This document shows positions 38,520-50,965 of a stretch of 64,000 nucleotides of DNA, piece after piece. Position 1 is the stretch's first letter. Every line of letters starts with the position of its first letter. The translations under genes were made by a program, and so were the position numbers. The notes under the pieces were generated by a model, which did no database searches, was not told the DNA's origin, and was given only the letters and a program-made list of their open reading frames with translations. Source of the DNA: Seriola aureovittata (Eukaryota > Chordata > Actinopteri > Carangiformes > Carangidae); assembly GCF_021018895.1 (NCBI RefSeq), contig NC_079380.1, positions 11,474,236 to 11,538,235 on the forward strand, written 5' to 3'.

Positions 38520-38650
38520 AATTTGCACGTCTTTGAACTGCGGGAGGAAGACAGAGTGCTCAGAATGAGCGCACAGAGGCACTGAACATGCAGGCTCCAC
38601 GCAGAAGGGCCCCAGGCTCCAGGTTCAAACCCAGAACCTTCTCACCGTCC
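38520..38650 (-). mobile_element. Longer, independent copy of the same dispersed repeat
   Basis: This copy extends further than those in the array. It includes ACGTCTTTGAACTGCGGGAGG, a phrase typical of the common vertebrate repeat, then AACATGCAGGCTCCACGCAG and GGTTCAAACCCAGAACCTT. It sits at the edge of the minisatellite and may be the source from which the array copies were captured, though the direction cannot be proven. Confidence 0.6.
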
Positions 38651-40634
38651 CATAAATAAATTATTGTATAGTCAGGCATAAAAATTATTACAGTGCCACA
38701 GTTCAGATAATACAGCATAAAGCATATTGTAATTAGTTATATAGCCTGATACTTTCTTTTTGTCTTCAATATCACGTCTCACTTTTTTCTGTATTATTGA
38801 TTTACATCCACTAGATGGCTGTAAATCATCATTTAATGGGTGAGAAAGTCAGAGGAAGTAAATATCGTGTATATCAACAGTAGTAATTGAAGAGTGGATC
38901 TAAGATGGGTGGAGTCACAATGATTATGTGTCATCACCCTCGGGAAATTCTGACCTGATTTTCTATCCCTCTTTGATATTTTCGTTGCACCATTTCCTCT
39001 ATTAATTTAGTATTGAAGTTGTCCATCTTCACCCACACTAATAATGTTGGAGCATCGGCCATCTTGAAATATTTGTGACACTGGGTTTCCTCTGTGCCTC
39101 TCAAATGAAACTATGATTCATTCAGGTTCATACCATTTGGCTTGGTATTACAGCACCTGAAAATGCCAACTAAGCTACAAACAGTACAAAAACAATTCTA
39201 TTTCTCACTGTATTTCCATCATATGTGTCATCACAGGCCACAGGATTTCTCACTACACATGACTGGATAGTGCTGGTTCGCAATAACCAACTACTCTTGC
39301 TTTTCCCATCCAATGTATCAAATGATAACCTACATCCTGTCAGCCATTATTTCACTGAAGTACAATCCTACTAAAGTCAGTAACAACTCTGGGTATGTTG
39401 TTTGCTACTGTGTTACATGACCATCGCCATTCATATAGGTAGCCTACCGCAGGTATCATTTTGTCTGCTCCTCAGTGTGATGACACATACCTGAACCAAA
39501 GCCCATCCTGTTTTGCTGCCATGAAACTTTCCCCCAGTAAAGTACAAACAGAGAAAGTGAAACCACATTTACTGACCTCAACCAGAATTTAGACAGAGGT
39601 GGGAATTTTCAAGAAGTGCAAATAATAAACATGTGATGACATTTTGTGAGTCCCACTACTAATTGTGACATTTTGTTCCTCTGTTATCTTGCAATGCCAG
39701 ATGAGATAATGATAATGATGCTTATGTGCTTATTTGTTTGTTTTAATGTAAATACATGATTAAACATGATGATTAAACTGTTAAAGGATTACTATTTTAT
39801 TTTCCAGATATGGAATTACATAATAGCACTAACTTTTACACATTAAGGATGTAATATCCTCCCGGGATGCAATAGATTCTCAAAGTTGAATGTCCATAAA
39901 TTTAACCCTTTTTTATTTTTTATAATTTTATCTCTATAGTTTCTGGTCTTTTTTGCTTTTCCCACAAAACTTTTAATGGATAAAAACTGTAGAGGGAAAA
40001 TTCTGTCAAAATCTAGCATCTCAGACTAAAAGGTTCAATAATTAAATCAAAAGAACTCTCATTCACATTCTGTACATTATCCTCCACCTGATGAATTATA
40101 AGTTCATGACTTTATTCTACCATATATAATATAAAGTCATGTTGAGAAAATTTGGAGCAAAAACAGCAAGGCAGCAAAAAAAAAAAAGTGATCATAAAAT
40201 CTTCATAATGTCTCATCATAAATAAGGAACTGAATGATTCATTTTGAATTGAATTTATGTCAGAGTTCTTCAATCCTTCCCTCTCTCCCTGGTAGTGAGT
40301 CTTGTTCCTTCTTTTTGTGTGAGTTGTGGTGAGTAGAAGAAAAGGGCCAGCCCCAAGATGCAGATACAATCTGGGCTTGCTCTTTGACTTCAACACCATA
40401 GTAACATACGGGGGAAAGTACCATTTGGATTTGTCTTTGTTCTATAGATACTCAGGGCACGGCATAACACAGTCACACATCAAGACATCCTCATCATACG
40501 CACACACTGAGCTCAGGAAGCAAACACACACACACTTTGCTTTGGTGCACAGCAGAGCAAACTCAGGACTTGTACATTCGTCTTCCTGCTCCTCCCAGGC
40601 TCAGGCAGATCTGAGCACTGCCATCGGACTGACG
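38651..40634. other. Intergenic region upstream of the CD70-like gene
   Basis: AT-rich, with no exon set or repeat family recognised. The part nearest 40635 must contain the 5' UTR and promoter of the CD70-like gene. An open frame from 40326 runs into that gene's first exon, but the extra N-terminal residues it would add do not look like a TNF-ligand cytoplasmic domain. Confidence 0.4.
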
Positions 40635-42604
40635 ATGCCACAGCATACCCAGCAGTCCCTGATCCATGTCCTCCTGTTGTGGACCACCATCCTTTCCATT
40701 GTTCAAGTTGCATTCATCATCTTCTTCTTCACAGTTGGACATCGCGGCCTGGTGAGACAGATTGAATTTACAGTCTTAAGGTCATTAACGATGAGATACA
40801 AACTTTACACCGTAAACTTGTGGAACAGGTTTCAATAGGCCCCTCACTTTTAAATAAGTGAGACAGTACAGCGCATAGAAGATGACTGTAAGTACTGGTA
40901 TGTTAAAATACCTGAGCAGTGCATCTGTTCTTTCTTGTGGTTTTGATAGTAGCACAGCAGGTGACAAAGACACTCCTGCCTGTGGTCTACAGCTGCTTAC
41001 CGACCCCATGACTCCTCAACAGTGAAAGCTTGACTGTTTTAATCAAGAGTTGATACAAAATGACACAACATAGACAACAATGATTTATAGAAACTACATG
41101 ATTAGCATTATGGTTGACTACAAATGTGTTTAATTGTTTAGAGTAAGTATTTTTACAGGAAAATGCTTCTGATAGATGGTGCTTTGTGTACCGTTTTTTT
41201 TTATTTAGCATTGCCAAATTACAAAACAAAATACCATTACAAATACCAAATAGCTTTATTTCACCCACAATTTGATCAAGCTTCATTCACTAGCACTTAG
41301 AACCCTCTTGTAACATTTATTATAAGCATATTTTGTGCGTCTGTTTCCTTCTCCAGTCTCAGAACAGTACGGCTGTAGCAACAATGCACACAATGCAATT
41401 CCAGGCAAACAGTACACCTTCGGTAAGATAACCACAGATTCAGAGTTTATGCTTTTACTGTTGACCTGACTGTTGTCTTATATGTTATGAATGTAATTAG
41501 GATGACATGTTTTTTTTTTTTTTTGAAACCCCAATATTCCAAACATGCAAATCCTGCAGGCCAGGCAGATGTATCTCACATGACTTCCATTTCTTCTTAG
41601 TTACTTATGTCAGTCAGTCTAACCGCTCTCCTCATCTCTTGGAGGAAGCACAGTGACGTCATTGCCACATTCGGGGAAATGCCACTAAACTGAAATGTTG
41701 TCTCTTCATTTTCCCTCTGAAGATTATGCATGATCTATTCTGTTCTCACATTTAAGGTGCAGGAACTTGTCTCAGCATCATGTGAAACAAACAAAAAAAA
41801 AAGTAGCTTCTGTGTTGCTGATCTGTGTGTCACTGTGGGAGCCATGCTGGCACCACATTTTATGTTAATATTTTGAGATTAATAGAGCTCTTTTCTCTTT
41901 CTACAGCCCACCTCTGAGCCCGGGCTTCTCTTCGGCAAAGGCAAAATGCTGATCTTTCAGGCTACTGAGGGTAAAGCTGACCTATTTTAAATATTTCCAT
42001 ACTCACAATGTGTGACAAGTAAAACACTGTACATAACAAATCACCATTTACAGGCTGTTGGAAGTACAGATAATGTGCTGGTCAGAGAGAATGTGTAATT
42101 CCAGCACATATATTTTAATCACATGTAATTTCATCTCTAATTATGGCACACCCTCAGTTGATACACGTTTGCTTCTTGTGAAATCATCCCTCAAAACAGG
42201 ATATTCAGAATGATGATTCTAAGAAAACAAATACACAACTAATAGCAACTTTTCTGTCACCCACAGAAGCCAACAGCACTAAATGGTTAGCAAAGAATCC
42301 AGATACAAACTTGGCCTCAGAGAAAGGAGAAGTTCTGACGATAAACAAGGATGGGTATTACTTCCTGAATCTTCAGGTGACACTGTGTTCATGTAAAGAA
42401 TTGCATACGGTCCAGCTGCAGTGGAACAAAAAAGTCATTGTGCATGGGTGGATCAATAATAACACATGCAGCACAGGCCTCCTCGGCAAGGTAGAAGAGC
42501 TGTTTGCTGGAGGGACCCTGGAGGTCATTGTCAGCCCAAAAATGTGTATTAGAACCGCTGAAGCTCTAACCCACCTTGGTATCATCTACATGCGCAAGCC
42601 TTAG
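40635..42604 (+). CDS. cd70: TNF-superfamily ligand, CD70 (TNFSF7)-like
   Basis: Four plus-strand exons: 40635-40751, 41357-41422, 41907-41970 and 42267-42604. All phases agree, giving 194 aa, close to mammalian CD70 (about 193). It is a type II membrane protein: a short cytoplasmic end (MPQHTQQ), a membrane span at about 8-34, a stalk with N-S-T sites at Asn42 and Asn57, and a TNF homology domain of about 110 residues mostly in exon 4. KGEVLTINKDGYYFLNLQVTL is the conserved TNF strand pair and is closest to CD70, which also has Cys-Ser just after QVTL. The protein ends HLGIIYMRKP, the usual G-H strand finish. The expected partner is CD27, a lymphocyte costimulatory receptor. The start was chosen because it directly precedes the membrane span. 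Small TNF ligands diverge fast, so TNFSF9, TNFSF4 or TNFSF18 identity is not excluded. Its position beside tnfsf14 supports CD70 or TNFSF9. Confidence 0.75.
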
Positions 42605-44034
42605 ATGCAGCGCTGATACAAATCCTTGGCGTGTTCCAGGGCACCTGTCCAGCCCTATAGAACAAAATGACCCTGGTCAGATGCAAAGATGGTAGGGTGG
42701 TGTACTGGGCAAAGTCTCACCCCTTTAAACTCTGCTCTACTGAAAAGAAAGATCCACCCCAACAGAATTTACACCGATTCAATGTCCAGTTATTTTGGAC
42801 AGTAAACTAAATATACCGTATAGCAGCTCCAGGATTGGTCTAGGGTTGATGTCATCACTACAAATCTGTTTCTCTATTGTTGTGTTTAATGGAAGACTTT
42901 TTCAAATTCAAACTTTAATACTCTGCTGTATAGTCTATAGAAATTATATATACAAATATACTGTAGCTTTGTAGGGATTGTATACTGCATAGATTAAAAA
43001 TAGTTTAGAAAAACACAGTTGGATTGTTCTCTTCTTGTTAGTCAGGCAAGCCAGTAGTCCAAATGAACCAGTCTTATGTTTATAATGCATTTCTTTGTTG
43101 GAGTCGCTTACATTTAAAATGTGTAGTAGTTCACTCCGAGAATGTACTATTCTGAAGTGCAACATCTGGCAGAAAGCCAGACTGTGTTATTTGCACAGCT
43201 TATATTTGCTACTTACTGATGTTTTGAACTGTATGAATTACATATTTATGTTGTATTTATTTATTATTTGGACATACAATATATACAGTAAGCAGGCATA
43301 TACTGTATTTAACAAAATTTCATGGGCATGTCAGCCAAAAACCAATGAATGTATGTCACTGTGTGACAATGTGTGTCATTGTGTAGCATACATATAATGT
43401 CAGTAAGTCTCTGGAATGTATATACAGTGATTTCTTTATTAAATTGTACAAACTGGACAACATGGTTGGTAATTGTTTAAGAAAAAAGTTCAAACTGATA
43501 GATACAATGTATTTGTTTAAACATGATTTTGTTGAATTCTTATTTCTTTTCATAATCTGTAATGATTTTAAGAAGTTCATTTCTATTTTAATATTGTAAA
43601 AACAAGAACCACAATTGCATATGTTGGTATTCTATTTTCAGGATCTGGAATTCGAATGAAAAGTGAAATGACTTGACGGAACTAACCTCCAGTTCTTCTT
43701 CACTACTTGTATCACACATTATGAGACGCGAAATCACGAGTCATGGTGGTTTATGTGGAAAGTTTCATTTGTTAAGAGATGTTGAAAGAAATATTTGGTT
43801 TTGTCAATGATTTTCACTTGTGCCCCTGATAACGTGTGTACATCAGTGTCATTATGCATCCAAAATAAGTGTTGCAATTGTCCTGGAAACCTTTAAACAT
43901 GTTTTTACATCCGACTACATCAACATAACTACTGCCATGTAACAATTTTATAATTAAAAACTATATCTTCTTCATACTGTCTCCTATGTCCGGTGTGTTT
44001 AAAAGCCCCCACATGGAGCTAATGAAACTATGGA

Positions 44035-44078
44035 TGAATGAATGAATGAATGAATGAATGAATGAATGAATGAATGAA
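44035..44078. repeat. (GAAT)n tetranucleotide microsatellite
   Basis: Eleven nearly perfect GAAT units. Confidence 0.95.
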
Positions 44079-45830
44079 ACTACTTTGATAAATTACAGCT
44101 TTTGACTGTGAGTCATTTTCAAGACCCTGGAGAAAAAGTGAAAGTGAGAGGGCATAAGTTCATAGTGGGACCCAGCAGATCTTGAGTCACTGATAGAAAG
44201 ATATAGCGGGACCCTCCCCGCTCTATGCTCTCGAAGAATTTGCCCTCCAGATTCTTAAGAAAACAAACTCACAGTTCTGCTCTTTCCCCAAACATCAGAC
44301 AGCACATCTACTGACCTACATCAAAATAATAGTGATACAGTAGATAAAATGTCATTGGAACATGATATTAGTCATTACATTCAAGACACATATTTTCCAA
44401 CTTACTGAGGTTTCATCTGAAAGCTCTTCTTTTCCAAACCTCAGCTTCAGAGTCCCATATCTCTCACCACTCGCTCCATTAGCTGCTGCCACCACAGCTT
44501 TCGATTACACCAGGGAGAGGTCCAAGATGTTGAATTCAGATGCAGAGAACAGACCTACCCAGTTACCACCCACTCTGTCTCATTTATTAGAGGCATCTGC
44601 ATGGGTTGGTTTGTTCCTACCCTGGCTTTCCACCGCCTGATGTGAAGAGTTGTGTATCCACATAAACACGTGTGGCAGCTACTGTGAAAACTGTCATTGC
44701 CGCTTTCCATCATTTGCACCCGGACGTCACTGTGACATCTTGTGTGCATTGTCAGGCATGTTTTTTAACATTTGGCCACTGAGTAACGCACACGTAACAG
44801 TCACACTCAGTGACTGTGAGTAACTGATAGTTAAACATTATAATACAAGATCTGCCAAAATCGAAGATGATTTCTGTTTGACAGAGCAACATCATAAATC
44901 AAACCACTGGACTTTATACCTCCATGAAGAAGGACACTACAAACTTTTAAGCATGTGAGCAAAAGGTTTGGATTTTATTTTATTAAAGACTCAGCAAAAT
45001 GAACCCCCTGCTTCCAGATAATTCAAATATCAGCACTCCACTGCTTTCTACTTGATCTAGAGGCCAACACAAGGGGACAGCATTTAGCTGTGTACCAAGC
45101 CCACCTCTTTCACTTTTGCTTTTCTTAAAAAAAATGTTGCTCTAAGCATCACATATAGGAATAAAAGGGCTTCTAAGTGCAGCTTGTAGTTTATTTCCAA
45201 AGTTGTGAATAGATAGATGGCAGTGTTCTGGAGAGATTGAAATCCGACAACACAGCCTGGCTTTATCAGTGGAAAATGTTTGTGTCATACATTGAATTGT
45301 GAATAATTTGTTTGCGATAAGACATTTATAGAGTACACTCCTCCCACACAGGTTCTCTGTAAAAGTCATGTCTAGACCGAAGTTTAACGTTGAGAGAAAA
45401 AAGCAACGGCGGCCCCAACCACGAAGCTGATACAGCTCCCCCTCTTCTGCTACTACAGTCTCTCACACTTTGCAGGTCAGCCAGCGCTGGAAGATAATGA
45501 CTCACACATGTATGAGAAGCATTCACAAGGCCATACAAAAAAATCTGAGTCAAGGCCACCCATGATTTGACAGACGATATGTTTACTTACTTAAACCTTA
45601 AACCCTGGACCGTTAGTACAGTCTCCACTCAAAATGTTTTACAGAGTTTAAACAAAACTCACAGTGCACGCCAAGGGAAAATGAGTTTGAGGCTCACTGA
45701 ATCTACACACCCACCTGTGTACAAACACACACATACAGAGAGAAAGAGAGAGTCCTGCCACAACAGGTTTTCACCAGTCATTACTCCCAGGTCTGGGGTT
45801 GGAAAGTGAGTCAGGCAATCTGCCACTGAC

Positions 45831-45880
45831 ACCCCCCACCCCCCACCCACCCCTCACCCCCCACCCCCCAGCGGCCCCCA
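45831..45880 (-). repeat. C-rich tract with G-quadruplex pattern on the minus strand
   Basis: Eight or more runs of three to seven C separated by 1-3 bases on the plus strand, so the minus strand carries clustered G runs that fit the G-quadruplex pattern well. It lies about 0.6 kb beyond the likely 3' end of tnfsf14. Confidence 0.85.
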
Positions 45881-45997
45881 CTGCCACTTCCTCCCCAGTT
45901 TACAAATATACAACTCTGTGGGTGTTTTCAAGAGCTGCTTCTTCGAACAGATACAGCTGAAGGGAAAGCGCAACAGGGACTGCGTGAGAGAAAAAAA

Positions 45998-46040
45998 ACA
46001 CACACACACACACACACACACTCACACACACACACACACC
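45998..46040. repeat. (CA)n microsatellite
   Basis: About 20 CA units with one CT interruption. Confidence 0.93.
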
Positions 46041-46482
46041 AAAGCTTCAAAGAGTGATGAGGCTCTTGTACAAGGGCATGTCCGCAAGCACGCTTGTCAC
46101 CATGGTGATGAATTGAAAACATTCATCTGTAGCATTACAGTGAGTAAGCATGCTGATCTGAATGTCTGGAATGCACATTATGCACCTTCATCATAAAAGT
46201 CCTAAGTGTAATACTGCTGCTGCACTGTAAAACCAATATTGCAGCATGAACAATTTGGTGGCTCACCAGCAGACATTTAATGTGTCACTATGCTAAAAAA
46301 AAAAAAACCCTTGTGACTCGTGGTTGGACTGAGTTGGTGTGACTTTCAATGCTACTGAGACCACTCAGCAAAGGTTCCAGCAGCAGCTCCACCTGACAAA
46401 GCAGGAAGTGAGTTCACTCGAGCTACATACCAGCTTGAGGAAAAGGCTTGAGACAACCAGCAGACTTTTCAATCATTGTCTG

Positions 46483-46488
46483 TTTATT
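46483..46488 (-). terminator. Candidate polyadenylation signal for tnfsf14
   Basis: AATAAA on the minus strand, about 405 bases after the stop codon and about 70 bases after the AU-rich element. Other weaker matches exist nearby. Confidence 0.5.
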
Positions 46489-46556
46489 TTTTTTTATATT
46501 GTGCAGATTATTTGTACATAAATACAGCAGAATTAAAGCAGTCTTGTCACTAAAGG

Positions 46557-46570
46557 AATAAATAAATAAT
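46557..46570 (-). promoter_or_regulatory. AU-rich element in the tnfsf14 3' UTR
   Basis: The minus strand reads ATTATTTATTTATT, which contains the UUAUUUAUU nonamer with overlapping AUUUA pentamers. It lies about 325 bases downstream of the stop codon. AU-rich elements of this kind are known to destabilise cytokine mRNAs, including TNF family members. Confidence 0.6.
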
Positions 46571-46892
46571 GTGCAGTATGTATTAAAGCAAGAATGAAAA
46601 GAAATGTGTAAGGTTACATTATGTTTTTGATTTTAGCATGATGCTTATGCTTATACTCAGTAGCAATACAAAATGAGAAAAACTGATCTATGTGAATATA
46701 CAAGTGAGCATATAAAAAGCGCCTGATTTGTTACACCACACTTCTCTTCCTGGTTATGGACCTGCTCTTACATTATTATTATTATTATTATTATTAATCC
46801 CTGAGAAGATTCTATGACATGTCTTATCCACTATTTAATCTTATTCCAAACTTTCAGATTCACAATGATGGTGATAATGATCAATGTGATGT

Positions 46893-49266
46893 TTAGATCA
46901 TATATACACCAAAGATGTTCTCATAGGCTTTGTTACGATCAATCCTTGTGGTGTTGCTGACTATCACATAAAGAGTGTCATCTTTGTAGAGGTGAAACAC
47001 TCCACCCAGGTAACTGTTGGATCGCTTCGAATTTGAGGAGTATATCCTGGACTGCAGGAGGGGGATGCTTCCCCCTGCGTACCTTATAGTATGCCTGGTG
47101 ACGGTATGGTGAAAGTTACCATTGTCTTTGAAGAGAATCTTTGAATAGACATAGTAATAACCCTCCTTCTGAATGATAAGACCGCCATCTTTGTAGGTCA
47201 TTTCATAGAGGAGAGGGTCTGCAATCATACTCCATGCCATGGTCTCTTGTTTATGAACTACATCATCTCCACCTGGAAAAAAACAAACAAACACGACAAC
47301 AGCAACAATGTGAAGTCTGATTACTTTAAAACAGACATCATAAATTCACCCTTGTGAAAGTAATTTTAATATTTTCTTGTTGTTATACTGAAAATGAAAA
47401 TTATGGTGATGGATATGAGAACAACGCTGGTCTCACCTGTCAGATGTGCAACTGGTTTGGATGGAGAAATACCGTACCTGGGCCATATAGTGGGAGCATC
47501 ATCACCTGTGTGAGGACCAGACACAGTGTCTTTAATGTGGATTAAGTAACTGAAGATATTTACCATTTGAGTAAAAAGTGTTGAGACATACCGCTGATGA
47601 TCTTAGAGGATGATGCTGAGTCAGCCTGCAATGCAAACAACAAAAAAAAAAAACTCTCAGTCGTGTGTACGTGTGTTTGTGAGCGTGCACATGCAGGTGC
47701 AATCACTACGGGTGGATGGTGGATAGGAGACAAAGTTGTGGAAATAAGATGTAAAGAGCTACAATCTCTCCATGTGCAAGCAGATCTTCTCAAAGTTCTC
47801 CACATCATAAAATCTACATTGTAATTAAGGGAAACTTGTGTTTTTTCTATGGTTTTATCTTTCTGCATATGAAAGTAGGACAGGTCTGTGTTTCTGGTGA
47901 TGAGCAAAAGGTAGATAACACAGGAAATAGACCACTTCCTTTTCTTCACCGTCCCCTGCCTCTAAAGTACGTACATACCCTTGTTTGCAAAACAGTGTCA
48001 GACCAAGAACTGTATGTCCCCCCAACCCCCACTGCCATGACGGCTGCCTTCACACTGTGCATCAGACAAGGACGGGAAACTGAGTCACAGACATACGGAA
48101 AAAGCACTGACCATCCAGCATCATGGAACATGAATCCTGCATGCTCCTGCCCCTTGGGGACGTCAGTGGAATTCTTCATAAATGGGCCGGACATTAAATG
48201 TACTTCTCCATCTGTACTCCACTTTCTTCCCCATAATAGTGAAATCATTTCATCGTCAGCAGTTTTCAGAGAAAAACAATCATTCATATTTTTGTTTCTG
48301 TCACGAGGGTCCTTTCGGTTTACTGATGACTTTGCTTCACAAAGCAGATAATTGTTGCGTAAAAAGAAGTCCTGAGGTGCGGGCCTGCTTTTGTTTGACA
48401 ATATGCTGAAGACATGATTTTTTGCCCCAACCAAAACTCCATCGTGACAATATGGGAAAATCCGATCAAAAACTGACTCCTGGACAGAAAAAAATTTCCA
48501 TTTTGATTATAGAAGTATAGCAGCAATGCAGAGCACACAGTTTCCTACAGATAGCATATGACTCCATGAAATACAGACATGAAAAATGGTCACTGCACCT
48601 GTATTTCTTCCTTGTACTGTATATTTAATCAATAAAACTCACAATGTTGAAATTTTTACAGCTGTAAAGTAACTTTCTCATCACCAGCACAGTCTTTCCT
48701 ACTATTTCATGACATCCTTTTATATTCCATGGTCACTCATTTTAGTATTTTGCAATTTTTACCTTAACATGACGCAATAGTGTCAATATAAATTTAATTT
48801 ACTTTCAGTAATGACGTTTGTGCATGAAAATAAATACACAAGACTCATAAAGAGTTAGAGAGTTCTGGGTAGAGCGTGACTGAAAAAAGTAAGAGTAAGA
48901 GTAAGACAAAAAAAAGAAAGTTGAAAGTGAAAATGAGCTGTTAAAACTGAATGAACTGAATCAGATCTTGTGAGAGCAGTGACATTCAAAACGTAATGAA
49001 AGAAAAAGGAATAACTGTGAGATTCATTTTTTAGGAAAGCACGGGGATGGAATAGAAAGTAGAGAGCGGATACTCACAGATTCAAGTTGGTAGAGACGGT
49101 AGATGAGGCAGGCTTCTATGGCCATGCCACACAACGCCAGGCTCACCAGCATGAACATCAGGGTCTGTGCTGCCCCGGCGCGCTGTTTCTTCTGTCCCAC
49201 CCTGGGTGGTAATGGAGGCCTCGTGGCGTGGCTGTCCACCACAAACACAGAGGGATGCTTGGACAT
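46893..49266 (-). CDS. tnfsf14: TNF-superfamily ligand 14 (LIGHT)-like
   Basis: Four minus-strand exons: 49266-49078, 47625-47592, 47505-47437 and 47272-46893, with consistent phases, giving 223 aa. It is a type II membrane protein with a cytoplasmic tail of about 33 residues (PPLPPR near 17-22), a membrane span at about 34-56 (TLMFMLVSLALCGMAIEACLI), a short stalk, then the TNF homology domain starting at KPVAHLTG. The domain includes KDGGLIIQKEGYYYVYSKI, SYLGGVFHLYKDDTLYV and the terminal FGVYMI. These fit TNFSF14: human LIGHT has AHLTG, a GALVV..AGYYYIYSK strand, FLGGVVHL and a YFGAFMV end. It should trimerise at the cell surface and signal through HVEM/LTBR-type receptors. FasL is the main alternative, but the short tail argues against it. 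Position beside a CD70-like gene agrees with human 19p13.3. Confidence 0.85.
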
Positions 49267-50965
49267 ACCTACAGTGCTCTGTCTGTAAACGAAGAGAAAA
49301 AGTGTGTAAATATCCTCCAGAAGTTGTAAGAAGGTACAGCTTCAAAGGGGGCCGTGGAGACTTGAGACCCAAGAGACAGAGAAGTGTGAAGAAGTAGCAA
49401 AATGGGTGGGCTCACTTGCGGTTGGTTCAAGTAGTGATGGCTCACGAGTAGTCAGATACAGAACAGACTCAGATATAGAAACCTTGAGATATATCACACC
49501 TTTGGAGGCCGTCAGAGATGCACCTGTCTGCACTCAGCAACTGCAAGCAAGAAAATCGAACTGTGGCTAATGTTAATTTTTATCACACTGATGCAGAACC
49601 TGACCGCCGATCAGTCAAGGTAGACGGCAACAAGTGGGAGACACAGCAAAACGCATTTAAGCTCCCCTTTACACCCTCCCACTTTACTGTAAGAGCAATG
49701 TTGAAATAACTCCATTCACACTTCCTCTCTTGCTTACACACTATCTGTGGCTTGTCTCATGGTCTGATGACAACAGTTACAGTCCAAAATGTATTTCATG
49801 ATTCAAATCTTAACCACTTATCATTTATTATGCAAAAAGTTTAACTTTATGCTTTGTTGCAGGGGACAGTGCAGAGCTGTGAGTCATATGTGGTGGGCTC
49901 AGTTTGGTGAATTCTCTTACGATACATTTTAGGGTGTAAGTGCTAAGCTTATATAAAACAGATTATTCACCTCCCAAAAGAATTGTGTTTTTGTGTGATA
50001 GATGGAAGTGAACATAACATTTGCGGCTACAGACCTGTGTTAGAGGTTCTTTCTGCTGTCTGAGCAGGAGTGAAGGCTTTGAAAGAGGTGGATGCTTACA
50101 TGTCACAATACTTTTTATGATGTATTTGAGAAGTAATGCGTCGCTTCTGTTAAATATGTTTCTCACCTGGACTCTTCTGACACCAAATGGATAAATAATT
50201 AGGATCATCTTGGTCCAACTTCTAAACATTTGGGTGACATTTAATAAAGTTGGGACTGCATGGTTGTAGCCTATATGGTCAGATCAGTGTAGGGGTACAA
50301 GGTCACAAGGCCAAATGAACTGAACTAAACACACATGATGTGATGTCACCTGACCTGACCTCCAAGTATTGTGGTGGCAAACTGAGGACAGCGACTCTGT
50401 TGTTGATTTCTGATCATATATTAGATGTGTTCTTCATAGATAAAAAAACAAAAACAAAACACATACAAACATGATATTTTTGTGAAACCCCGTCACTGAC
50501 ACGTACCAATACCTTCAACCATGTCAAGGCTATGGCCAGGTTTTAGTATGCTTTTATCCACAGCTCCACCTATAGGATGTACAGGACATGACAAGGCTAC
50601 ATATGTTAGAAGGTATTATTACAGTTCAGAAAAAGAACATTTTTTATACTTGTTCACAAAAAGCAAAAGTATAAATTCATATGAAAAGTTTTAAAACTGT
50701 GATGAAACTTTGAAAAAATAAAAGATGTACCTTTGCAGGGCACCTTGGTATCTTCTGCTTCTCAGTTTTGCATGTGGACCTCTATTGGTCGACAGAGATA
50801 GTGACTCCACTCATTCGGCTTTGATCAAGGAGGCAGTCACTCTCAGTGGCTCTTCTCCACAGTAGGAGAGAAAGTAACATACAGAGAAGTTGTTTTATTG
50901 TGCTCTTGTAACATAAGAGTTGGTCAAAGTGGAATAAATGGACTATGCACTGTGTCCGGAGGACG
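49267..50965. promoter_or_regulatory. Divergent intergenic region between tnfsf14 and tmed1
   Basis: The two genes start 1.7 kb apart and point away from each other, so this interval must hold both promoters and 5' UTRs. No TATA box or CpG island is evident. The ATG at 50945 is in frame with tmed1 and would add seven residues to its start. Confidence 0.5.

Larger units (their letters stand above)
42605..46482. other. Intergenic region between the two TNF ligands
   Basis: The left part should be 3' UTR of the CD70-like gene, but no single polyadenylation signal stands out. It contains a (GAAT)n tract, a C-rich G-quadruplex-type tract and a (CA)n tract. No coding exons were recognised. Confidence 0.45.

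Noticed and set aside
40326..40634. Upstream extension of the CD70-like protein to an ATG at 40326
   Set aside because: It would add about 103 residues unlike any TNF-ligand cytoplasmic domain; the ATG at 40635 directly precedes the membrane span.
47836..48434. Long overlapping open frames on both strands (162-171 codons)
   Set aside because: They lie inside tnfsf14 intron 1 and have no domain or splice-consistent context.
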